DNA of 63,950 nt from Oscillospiraceae bacterium. Lineage in GTDB: Bacteria; Bacillota; Clostridia; Oscillospirales; Acutalibacteraceae. Positions 54,403 through 61,799 of the stretch are shown one piece after another. The notes beneath the pieces were generated by a model. It saw nothing but the letters and a program-made list of their open reading frames with translations, ran no database searches and had not been told where the DNA came from. Where the stretch lies: NCBI GenBank assembly GCA_015065425.1, contig SVQH01000017.1:1-63950 (forward strand), read 5' to 3'. Both the position numbers and the translations under genes were made by a program. Every line of letters begins with the position of its first letter. Position 1 is the first letter of the stretch.

Positions 54403-56511
54403 ATGATGAAAGAAATGACAGAAAAAAAGAGAAAAATTATTTCTTTTGCAGGAACGGCATTGAGTCTCATTCTTCTGATTGTATCCCTGCAATTTTATCA
54501 CCGTGAATATCTCCCATGGACTAATGTAGGCTTAGTCTATACCCTTGCCGCACTTTCATGCATTGCATTTTGTGCCTTGACGGTATTTACCTTACTGATA
54601 AAAGAAAAAAGTATTCCGAAAATTATAATAAAAACTTTTATTTCCACATTGGTTTATGTGCTTGTCCTTTTTGTTCTTACATTAATTCTCAACAATGTAT
54701 TGGGCTTAAACGGACACCTTGACAGCATCCTTTATGATAGGATACCTTCAAATCAATTTGCCATAACGATAACCTATGTTGTTATCGGCTTGATGACAAG
54801 TATTCTTCTCAGCATTTTTCTTAAGCACGCCTTCAGGATAAAAATCATTCCTCTTATTCAGGCGATACTTATTATACTCCCCGGCATTTACGGACTTGTC
54901 GAGCTTGATGATATTATCCCTTCACTTGAAGGCTTGTATCCCGCCTACCGGTTTTTTGCTTCTCAGGGAGGTACCGAAACTGCTGATAAAAACATTTTTT
55001 ACGATTTTGCTTTTTCGACGGAAAAGCTTCAGCCCTATGATAATCTCGGCACGGATACCGGGATGAGTATTTCTCTTGCAAAAAATGAGCGTGAAGCTTT
55101 CCAATTAGCGGTGTATTCCGATAAAAATGACAAAAAAATAAGTGTTACCTGCAGCGACTTCTCCAATGAAAAAGGCGAAAGCATTCCCGTAAGAATTTTT
55201 AATGAAAGATTTGTGGAAGTTCCGATGTACGGTACAAACAAATTCACCGATATGTATCCCGACGGACTTCTTCCGCTTTCAAAGGAAACACGTATTGAAC
55301 TCATAAAAGATGAGCTTTCAATATTTTATATTGAAACCGTCAGTACAAAAGAAACTTCTGCCGGGGAATATACGGCAACTCTCAAACTTTATGACCAAAA
55401 CGACAATGAAATTCTCTCCAAAGAAATAAAGGCTGAAATCTGGGACTTTGTTCTCGATGAAGAGTACTTCTCCGAAAGTGCAATGGGACTTTTCTCCGGA
55501 GCTTTCTGGGAGCTGATGGGATATGAACCGGCAGGATACGGCGGAAACGGTGGTCTAAGGGAACCGCTTGACGATGAACGACAAAAAGTTTATGAGCAAT
55601 ATTATAATTTCCTTCTTGAACATCACATTAGTGCGTATGTTCTGCCCTATGATATACTCGATGAGAGAGCAGATGCCTATATGAGCGACCCTGCCGTTAA
55701 GTCCTTCCAGATTCCCTACACCGAGGATGAAGAATTATTAAAACAGTATTATGAAAAAGTTACGTCCAATGAAGAATGGGTTAGAAAAGCTTACTTTTAT
55801 CCCATTGACGAGCCTAAGGATGAAGAGGCATATAACAGATATACCGAAATGACAGATTATCTGGCAAGACTGTTTCCCGGATATAATATGGTTACTCCCT
55901 TCTTTGTCACCGATGTTGAAATAGGAGGAACAACATATTCCTCCGCAGAGCTTCAGAGTGAAAAAAGCTCAATTTTATGTCCCATTTCAAATATTTTCGA
56001 TGAAGAAGATTTCAATCGGAAGCTGTACAGCACTATTGAGGAAAATGAAAATTCAAAACTCTGGTGGTATGTATGCTGCGGCCCCACAGGCGAATACAAC
56101 AATCTCTTTATACATCTGGATGCAATACGCCACAGAATTTTATTCTGGCAGCAATACGAGAGAGATGTCGATGGCTTCTTGTACTGGAACAGTATTTATT
56201 GTGACAAGGGGAATCCCTGGGAAACCTCAAAAACCTGGGACAAGTATGAATCTGCCGGTGACGGTTGCCTGATATATCCCGGCAAGTTTATGGATATAGA
56301 TGAACCCGTTGCAACATTAAGACTTAAAAATGTTGCAGACGGTATGGAGGATTATGCTTATCTTCGTCTTTGCGAGAAAATCAAGGGAAGCGAATGGGTG
56401 GATCAGAAAATTTTGGAGATAACCGATTCACTTACAAGCTATACCACCGATGATACATTGCTTCAGAATGTGCGAAAAGAACTGGCAAAAGCCATTTGTG
56501 AAGCACAATAA
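54403..56511 (+). CDS. Membrane-anchored DUF4091 glycosidase-like protein
   Basis: The 702-residue protein is built of two parts. Residues 1-170 contain about five membrane helices. The large extracytoplasmic part has a beta-sandwich region (about 200-345) and a TIM-barrel-like region ending in the DUF4091 signature GDGCLIYPG...PVATLRLKNVADGMEDYAYL. YFYPIDEPKD in the barrel offers candidate acidic catalytic residues. DUF4091 proteins are usually soluble or secreted, so the N-terminal membrane block is unusual. AGAGGTG precedes the ATG. Confidence 0.8.
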   Translation: MMKEMTEKKRKIISFAGTALSLILLIVSLQFYHREYLPWTNVGLVYTLAALSCIAFCALTVFTLLIKEKSIPKIIIKTFISTLVYVLVLFVLTLILNNVLGLNGHLDSILYDRIPSNQFAITITYVVIGLMTSILLSIFLKHAFRIKIIPLIQAILIILPGIYGLVELDDIIPSLEGLYPAYRFFASQGGTETADKNIFYDFAFSTEKLQPYDNLGTDTGMSISLAKNEREAFQLAVYSDKNDKKISVTCSDFSNEKGESIPVRIFNERFVEVPMYGTNKFTDMYPDGLLPLSKETRIELIKDELSIFYIETVSTKETSAGEYTATLKLYDQNDNEILSKEIKAEIWDFVLDEEYFSESAMGLFSGAFWELMGYEPAGYGGNGGLREPLDDERQKVYEQYYNFLLEHHISAYVLPYDILDERADAYMSDPAVKSFQIPYTEDEELLKQYYEKVTSNEEWVRKAYFYPIDEPKDEEAYNRYTEMTDYLARLFPGYNMVTPFFVTDVEIGGTTYSSAELQSEKSSILCPISNIFDEEDFNRKLYSTIEENENSKLWWYVCCGPTGEYNNLFIHLDAIRHRILFWQQYERDVDGFLYWNSIYCDKGNPWETSKTWDKYESAGDGCLIYPGKFMDIDEPVATLRLKNVADGMEDYAYLRLCEKIKGSEWVDQKILEITDSLTSYTTDDTLLQNVRKELAKAICEAQ

Positions 56512-56580
56512 TACTTTTATGTAATTCAATTTATTTAAAGATAAATCCGTCCTCTTTATAGGGTTACTGAGGACAAAAAA

Positions 56581-56615
56581 AGAGTCAATGCAAAACTTTT
56601 CTCTGCATTGACTCT
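56581..56615. terminator. Terminator after DUF4091 gene
   Basis: AGAGTCAATGCA and TGCATTGACTCT form a perfect 12-base stem. Seven T follow on the minus strand and TTTGTTT on the plus strand, so it may work both ways. Confidence 0.8.
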
Positions 56616-56824
56616 TGATTTGTTTACCGCCCCCCCAAAGATAATGTATGCATCATCAAAGGAATCAGTATTCATTTTTTCAATAATCATTACCATTCAA
56701 AAATCAAGTTGAGGTTCGATTCCTGCCGTTCCTGAAAAGATGGGAACACGAACGGTAATCATTAAAAGATAGTTAACTAATCAAAATTTATTATTCTTAG
56801 AAAAAAAGCAGATGTCAGACTGAA
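56616..56824. other. Gene-free spacer with tRNA T-arm-like fragment
   Basis: No gene is seen. Near 56709-56725 the sequence GAGGTTCGATTCCTGCC resembles a tRNA T-arm, but only the inner pairs match and no acceptor, D or anticodon arm is found. It may be a leftover attachment site or chance. Confidence 0.3.
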
Positions 56825-57925
56825 TTAAAGCTCAAAAAACTGATGAAACAGCATACAGAGATCGTGAAAAAAAGATAAAATACACTGTCCGAATTCAGCG
56901 AGCGAATCCCCCAGATCTTTTATTAAACGCTCAAATACGGAAAGTCTGTTGTCCTCATCATAACCGTTTACATCCTTATATACGCGGATATAATCAATTA
57001 GCCATTCTATAGGGTAGACATTTGAGGGTTCATCCCAACCGCTGAAATCAGAATTGATATACATGGATAATATCATACACATTCTGTATTGCGGGGATTC
57101 TTCGGTCTTTGATATTTCTTTTCCGTCGACATAAAAGGTTATTCCCTCAGGCCGCCAATCCATAGCATAGGTATGAAATTCATTGGAATAATCTGCCGCC
57201 TCGCCCCTGAGCTCGACCATGTCCGACCATTCGCAAAGATCGGGGTCGTTCCAGGCGTGAACCTTAGGTTCAATCACTCCGGGATTCCTGAAGAAGGTCT
57301 CAAAAATATCAATTTCGCCGTTTTGCTCGGACGTTCCGTCAATCCCGACATCCTCTTCAGCACCTATAAGCCACCATGCAGCATATCCGCCACCGCCGAT
57401 TTCGGGCATCTTCATTCTTATTTCAAAATACCCGTACTGTGTGGCGTATCCCTCGAAAGGCTCAACATCCGTTTTTTGCTCGCCGCCGGGATGAAGATTA
57501 TTCTTTTCCCATGTCTGAATACCGTTTGCTATCCATTTAAGATTATCGGGATCCGACGAACCCGGCTGACCGCCGAAATAATCGGGAGAATCTTTCAGTA
57601 TATATAAATTAAGACAACCGTCCTCGACCTTATATCGTGCAGATGCCCCGTCTGTACTTCCTGTGCAGTGAGGAAGATATTGAGGCAGCCAGTAGTCTGT
57701 ATTTAATTTTCCGTCATTAAATTCAGTGCTGAAATCAAGTACATAGCCTTCCTTCTCCGGAACACCGTTCTCTGCTTCATCTGAAGCCCCCGAAAGCCCG
57801 CTTTCATCCCCCTCATTTATTTCAGTGCAAAATCCCACAGACGACAAGCCCATCAGCATAATTAAAGCAAGTATCAAAGAAAGACTCTTCTTAAACACAA
57901 TGTTCATCCTTTCCCGTAAATTCAT
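56825..57925 (-). CDS. Secreted GH16 beta-glucanase with Phe-rich C-terminal tail
   Basis: The exported glycosidase of about 357-366 residues has a signal peptide (ends near SVGFC), an acidic linker (about 35-58) and a jelly-roll GH16 domain with catalytic GEIDIFE (Glu204, Asp206, Glu209 counting from 57925) and FHTYAMDWRPEGITFYVDG. Likely substrates are beta-1,3/1,4-glucans. After the domain a tail ends CILSFFHDLCMLFHQFFEL, resembling those of three other secreted proteins here. The start is uncertain: GTG at 57898 has AAAGGATG at good distance; ATG at 57907 or 57925 has poorer sites. Confidence 0.88.
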   Translation of the reverse strand: MNLRERMNIVFKKSLSLILALIMLMGLSSVGFCTEINEGDESGLSGASDEAENGVPEKEGYVLDFSTEFNDGKLNTDYWLPQYLPHCTGSTDGASARYKVEDGCLNLYILKDSPDYFGGQPGSSDPDNLKWIANGIQTWEKNNLHPGGEQKTDVEPFEGYATQYGYFEIRMKMPEIGGGGYAAWWLIGAEEDVGIDGTSEQNGEIDIFETFFRNPGVIEPKVHAWNDPDLCEWSDMVELRGEAADYSNEFHTYAMDWRPEGITFYVDGKEISKTEESPQYRMCMILSMYINSDFSGWDEPSNVYPIEWLIDYIRVYKDVNGYDEDNRLSVFERLIKDLGDSLAEFGQCILSFFHDLCMLFHQFFEL

Positions 57926-58152
57926 TCTTTTTGAGGTAATTATATCATACTTTTATGGTAAAAACAACCTGATGTCCCTTTACAAAAATTATATCTGTTT
58001 TCTTATTACAAAAGTTGCTACATCAGTACACAAGCGGCTGATGTAAGACTTATTCGCTTTTTCTTATCCCGGCTATTCTTTCATCCATAACGTCACCCAA
58101 GTATATTTATCAACTAAATTATACCACGCAATACATATAAAAACAGTAAACC

Positions 58153-58240
58153 ATCCGAAACGGATAGTTATTTTAATTATATAATAGTAGCTTTTCTTCA
58201 ACAATTGGTTGAAATATCAAACTGTATTCCCGAAACGGAT
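58153..58240 (+). promoter_or_regulatory. Dyad-rich control region before XRE-methyltransferase
   Basis: The 366-base gap 57926-58292 holds no gene but three dyads: ATCCG-AAA-CGGAT (58153-58165), TTCAAC-AATTG-GTTGAA (58197-58213) and CCG-AAA-CGG (58230-58238). The first and last share CCGAAACGGAT and similar AT-rich flanks, suggesting paired operators for the XRE protein itself. Confidence 0.5.
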
Positions 58241-58292
58241 TATTTAATTTACATTACATAAGTGGTAAAATATATCTGAAGGGGTTGAAATT

Positions 58293-59111
58293 ATGAATAT
58301 CGGTAAAATTATATCTGAAAAAAGAAAAAATCTGGGTATTACTCAACAAACTTTAGCGGAGAAATTGCACGTTTCCTTTCAAGCAATTTCAAAATGGGAA
58401 AACGGCATATCGCATCCTGACATTGAACTGCTGCCAATTCTTGCAAAAACACTTAATATATCAATAGATTCTCTTCTCGGTTATCCGACACAGTCGGCTA
58501 CGGAATATGATAACCACTATGCAGGAAAAGAATATTACTGGGGATTACAACCGAATAGGCTCTTATATGAAATAATGCAAAGAAAACCGCCGATAAAGCC
58601 TTATAAGATTCTTGATATCGGTTGCGGGGAAGGAAAAGATGCTGTTTTTCTTGCAAAAAACGGATATGATGTAACGGCTTTTGATATTTCTGAAAAAGGA
58701 ATACGAAAGGCTAAAACTCTTGCCGATGTGCACGGTGTAACTGTTGATTTTTTCAAAGCAGATATAAAAGACTTCAGGATAGAAACTGACTATGATATCA
58801 TATTTTCAAGCGGTGTATTTCACTATATTCCTCAGAATTTAAGGCAAAGTATTATTAACAATCTAAAAACACATACAAGAGTAAACGGATTGAATATCAT
58901 AAATGTATTTGTCGGAAAACCTTTTATTCCGCCTGCTCCCGATATGGAAAAAAAAGAATTGCATGTTGATATCTGGAAATCAGGTGAACTGTTCACATAC
59001 TACCACGATTGGCACATTCATAAGAGCGAAGAAACAATTTTCAACTGCGAAAGCAGCGGTATTGCACATAAGCATTGTAAAAACGTGATGATCGCTGAAA
59101 AGATTATGTAA
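58293..59111 (+). CDS. XRE helix-turn-helix fused to SAM methyltransferase
   Basis: In this 272-residue fusion, residues 1-66 are an XRE domain (ISEKRKNLGITQQTLAEKL, VSFQAISKWENG). From about 95 comes a class I methyltransferase with ILDIGCGEGKDAVFLAKNGYDVTAFDIS (SAM site) and DIIFSSGVFHYIP, resembling TehB-like enzymes. It might sense and methylate a toxic compound, coupling binding to gene control. AAGGGG precedes the ATG. The region upstream has candidate autoregulatory operators. Confidence 0.85.
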   Translation: MNIGKIISEKRKNLGITQQTLAEKLHVSFQAISKWENGISHPDIELLPILAKTLNISIDSLLGYPTQSATEYDNHYAGKEYYWGLQPNRLLYEIMQRKPPIKPYKILDIGCGEGKDAVFLAKNGYDVTAFDISEKGIRKAKTLADVHGVTVDFFKADIKDFRIETDYDIIFSSGVFHYIPQNLRQSIINNLKTHTRVNGLNIINVFVGKPFIPPAPDMEKKELHVDIWKSGELFTYYHDWHIHKSEETIFNCESSGIAHKHCKNVMIAEKIM

Positions 59112-59500
59112 TATCATTGCCACATATTTAAATTTGCACGTAACAAACCTACAACTGAACTATCAAATAATAAGATAATCGTGCGAAGCATCACCGACAC
59201 AAGTTTACTTATGTGTGTTTTATTTGCAAAACTAATTACAATTAAAATTAGGAATAATAATTGAAATCAGTCAATCAATTTGAAGATGTTAGTGTGTACT
59301 CAGGACTCGAATCTGCGACCAATCATAAACATAGTATCCATCGCCCTTGGAGCGGGTACTATACTCTTTGCTTCTTTCTGCTCAGCCACTCCCTTCTTCT
59401 GTCACAAGCAGCGGGAGTGTGTGAGCAAGTTAACTGCCGGATGCGGAAATGAACACGTAATGACACGGGTGATAGAACTGTTGAATGTGACAAGAAAAAA
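59112..59500. other. Gene-free spacer with tRNA-like and possible small RNA sequence
   Basis: No convincing gene is seen; the short frames read as junk. On the minus strand CAGATTCGAGTCCTG (about 59303-59317) is a degenerate tRNA T-arm without the remaining arms. The plus-strand 59340-59500 stretch has higher GC and runs into a strong terminator, so a small RNA is possible but unsupported. Confidence 0.3.
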
Positions 59501-59520
59501 AACCATCCTGACGGATGGTT
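59501..59520. terminator. Bidirectional terminator after ABC operon
   Basis: AACCATCC-TGAC-GGATGGTT is flanked by A8 on one side and T6 on the other, so it works on both strands. It ends the minus-strand ABC operon whose last stop is at 59559. Confidence 0.88.
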
Positions 59521-59558
59521 TTTTGTTTGGGACCGTTACACCTTTTTGAACCCCTTAT

Positions 59559-60353
59559 TTATTCAACATTAACACCTTTTCTGAGTACTCTCTTACATAT
59601 TACACTCATACTCAATATAATTACAACATACAATATTGATGCTATAATTGCCAAAGTCTTAAAAGCATTTACATCTATACTGATTGTTCCTGTTTTAAAC
59701 AGCTCCATTACTGTCGGATCAAATAATCCGTAAGCGAAAACCAGTCCTAATACCAATGTCTGTGCTACCAGATAAATGATAAAACCATATAATACTGAGA
59801 ACCCTACCTTACCGCTATTCCTTTTATATCCCTGAATTATTCCTAAAAAGCCGCATTGTATAGCATTAAACAGCTCTAAAAAAATAACTATTACAGCAAT
59901 AGAAACAAAGAACGTTGTGCTCATATTAAAGCCTATAGTAATAGTTCTGATATACTCTTTTATAGTTGTCCATGCATCCGGGGTATAATATGCCGTGAAC
60001 AGGCTTAATAACACAACCGCAAAGCCTATCAGGAAAAATATAAGTGTCTGTATAAATTTTGAATTATATATATCACTTTTGGTAACAGGCAGCGTATGTG
60101 TCAGATACGACTCATCCTTATAAAGAGACTCTTTAAATCTTATCCAGCTTCTCATCATCGTGTTAATAACAATATTTGCAATCATTGCAATCACACAGCC
60201 GGATGAAATTTTGCCAAGAATGTCAAGCATTATGGTTTGCTCGGGCAAGGATAATAATCTTGTTGTTATTGCAAAAAATAGTGAAAGAATATAAAACACG
60301 CTCATATTCTTGAGCATGTATTTCAGGTCATACTTTAGTAGTTTTATCAGCAT
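59559..60353 (-). CDS. ABC-2 type transporter permease
   Basis: The 264-residue integral membrane protein has six hydrophobic helices and begins MLIKLLKYDLKYMLKNMSVFY, typical of ABC-2 permeases linked to YtrA-type regulators. YLTHTLPVTKSDIYNSKFIQ forms the usual cytoplasmic loop. Its start overlaps the ATPase stop by seven bases. It is probably an exporter with the ATPase; the substrate is unknown, with antimicrobial peptides common for this class. Confidence 0.85.
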   Translation of the reverse strand: MLIKLLKYDLKYMLKNMSVFYILSLFFAITTRLLSLPEQTIMLDILGKISSGCVIAMIANIVINTMMRSWIRFKESLYKDESYLTHTLPVTKSDIYNSKFIQTLIFFLIGFAVVLLSLFTAYYTPDAWTTIKEYIRTITIGFNMSTTFFVSIAVIVIFLELFNAIQCGFLGIIQGYKRNSGKVGFSVLYGFIIYLVAQTLVLGLVFAYGLFDPTVMELFKTGTISIDVNAFKTLAIIASILYVVIILSMSVICKRVLRKGVNVE

Positions 60354-61042
60354 TTGAACATCCTCCTGAAAATTTCATCTATAGAAGCATTTTCTTGTCT
60401 TCTCAAATCATCAGTATCACCCTGCAGCACTATCCTGCCCTTATCTATAAACACAGCTTCATCTAATATTCTTTCAATATCAGCTATTAAATGGGTAGAA
60501 ATAATAACACTTGCATTTTCATTAAAGTTAGACAATATAGTATCTAAAATATAATCTCTTGTTGCAGGGTCAACTCCGCCCAGCGGCTCGTCAAGTATAT
60601 AAAGCTCCGCCTCTCGGGAGAGAACAAGGACAAGCTGCACCTTTTCCTTCATACCCTTGCTCATTTTAGATAAGCTCTGATTTTCATCCAAGTCCAGATC
60701 CTTTAGGAGACGCATTGCCTTCTGAATGTCAAAATCGTCATAAAAATCTTCAAAATAGCGAAATATCTCTTTTACCTTCATCTGATTATTTAAATAAGTT
60801 CTTTCGGGAAGATATGAAATTATTTTCTTTGTTTCTACGCCGATTTTATTGCCTTTAACAAAGATTGCTCCGCTTGTCGGTGTCAACAAATCGTTTATTA
60901 ATTTAATAAGCGTAGTTTTACCTGCGCCGTTTTTGCCAAGCAAACCGATAATTTTACCGCTTGATAAATTAAGATTAATATCGTTAAGCACACATTTTTC
61001 ATCAAACTTCTTGCTTAAGTTTTTAATTTCCAAAAACTCCAT
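60347..61042 (-). CDS. ABC transporter ATP-binding protein
   Basis: The 231-residue ATPase has Walker A GKNGAGKTT near residue 37, signature LSKMSKGMKEK, Walker B LYILDEPLGGVDP and switch His in STHLIAD. It pairs with the permease encoded by the overlapping gene. GAGGAA precedes the ATG, directly after the GntR stop, so all three genes are one operon. Confidence 0.92.
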   Translation of the reverse strand: MEFLEIKNLSKKFDEKCVLNDINLNLSSGKIIGLLGKNGAGKTTLIKLINDLLTPTSGAIFVKGNKIGVETKKIISYLPERTYLNNQMKVKEIFRYFEDFYDDFDIQKAMRLLKDLDLDENQSLSKMSKGMKEKVQLVLVLSREAELYILDEPLGGVDPATRDYILDTILSNFNENASVIISTHLIADIERILDEAVFIDKGRIVLQGDTDDLRRQENASIDEIFRRMFKC

Positions 61043-61043
61043 T

Positions 61044-61403
61044 TTATTCCTCTATCCCTTCAAGATATTTTATTGACTCAGCTTTTCCCAAGCCTATCCT
61101 TTTCATTCCCTGAAAATAACTTTTTGCAAGAGTAACGGCGTATTCATCTTTTAGCTTTTCAATCAGCTTTTCATCCTTGGTAACATACTTACCATTAGTT
61201 CTTTCGGTGTATATAAGGTCCATATTCTCAAGCTCTGCCAAGGCTTTTTGCATTGTGTTGGGATTCACATTAAATGTTGTTGCAAACTCCCTGACAGACG
61301 GAAGCTTCTCTCCGCACTTAAACACCCCTGATATAAGATATATTTTCATATAATCCAACAGCTGTATATAAATCGGAATATTGTTATCAAAAATGAACTC
61401 CAT
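61044..61403 (-). CDS. GntR-family regulator, YtrA type
   Basis: This 119-residue repressor has an N-terminal winged helix (PIYIQLLDYMKIYLISG, LPSVREFATTFNVNPNTMQK) and the short C-terminal dimerisation region typical of the YtrA subgroup. The ATG at 61403 follows GAGGTGACA. It leads the ABC operon and probably represses it until a wall-active antibiotic or similar signal appears. Confidence 0.9.
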   Translation of the reverse strand: MEFIFDNNIPIYIQLLDYMKIYLISGVFKCGEKLPSVREFATTFNVNPNTMQKALAELENMDLIYTERTNGKYVTKDEKLIEKLKDEYAVTLAKSYFQGMKRIGLGKAESIKYLEGIEE

Positions 61404-61436
61404 ATTGTCACCTCGTTGTATTACTTGCTTAATACA

Positions 61437-61470
61437 GTGATATTGTATCACAGGAAAGCTTCTATGTCAA
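61437..61470 (-). promoter_or_regulatory. GntR-ABC promoter with operator over the -10
   Basis: On the minus strand consensus TTGACA (61465-61470) and TACAAT (61442-61447) are 17 bases apart. A perfect dyad GTGATA-TTG-TATCAC (61437-61451) covers the -10, a classic position for GntR autorepression. Confidence 0.8.
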
Positions 61471-61539
61471 TACTAAAAAATAAACCCTTGAAAACTCACG
61501 GCTTGTTTTTATATCACAAAAATAGTGTGGAGGCAAGGA

Positions 61540-61712
61540 AATCTATGCGAAGCCTTGCATATCATCAATTTTGCAGAAATTACATGTCATCATTGCGAAA
61601 GTTTTTTTGATACACACCTAAAGATGTGGTGAGATACAACACTGCATTGCCGTGTTGATGATATACACGCTAAAGCATGATGATATACCATTGCTTTCGC
61701 AATGTATAAAAA
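61540..61712. repeat. Array of short hairpins separated by GATATAC-like spacers
   Basis: At least five small palindromes lie in a row: TATGC...GCATA (about 61542-61559), CACC...GGTG (about 61616-61631), CAACAC...GTGTTG, CACGCTAAAGCATG, and CATTGC-TTTC-GCAATG (about 61689-61704). They are joined by GATGATATAC or close variants (ATCATC, GATACA) and fill most of the gene-free gap beside the right element. No protein-coding potential is seen. Confidence 0.6.
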
Positions 61713-61761
61713 AATCCCCGTTCTTGGCCACGTGTGGCTAAGGACAGTTTAGGGGAAATAT

Positions 61762-61789
61762 ACGGTGTAGTCAGTTACGGCTACACCGT
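61762..61789 (-). terminator. Hairpin after right recombinase
   Basis: ACGGTGTAG and CTACACCGT form a perfect nine-base stem ten bases past the stop. It matches the hairpin after the left recombinase in position and outer stem sequence. Confidence 0.65.
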
Positions 61790-61799
61790 GTTTTCATTT

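Noticed and set aside
57925-58292. A known riboswitch before the XRE-methyltransferase gene
   Set aside because: Only short DNA-type dyads are seen, with no conserved riboswitch core.
59280-59380. A tRNA gene on the minus strand
   Set aside because: Only a T-arm with two mismatched pairs can be drawn; acceptor, D and anticodon arms do not form.
59261-59549. Short plus-strand frames containing TQDSNLRP
   Set aside because: This string is the familiar false translation of a tRNA T-arm region; no ribosome site or conservation is evident.
61540-61712. A CRISPR array
   Set aside because: The linkers are about ten bases, the palindromes differ in length and are not unique protospacer-like spacers, and no cas genes are present.
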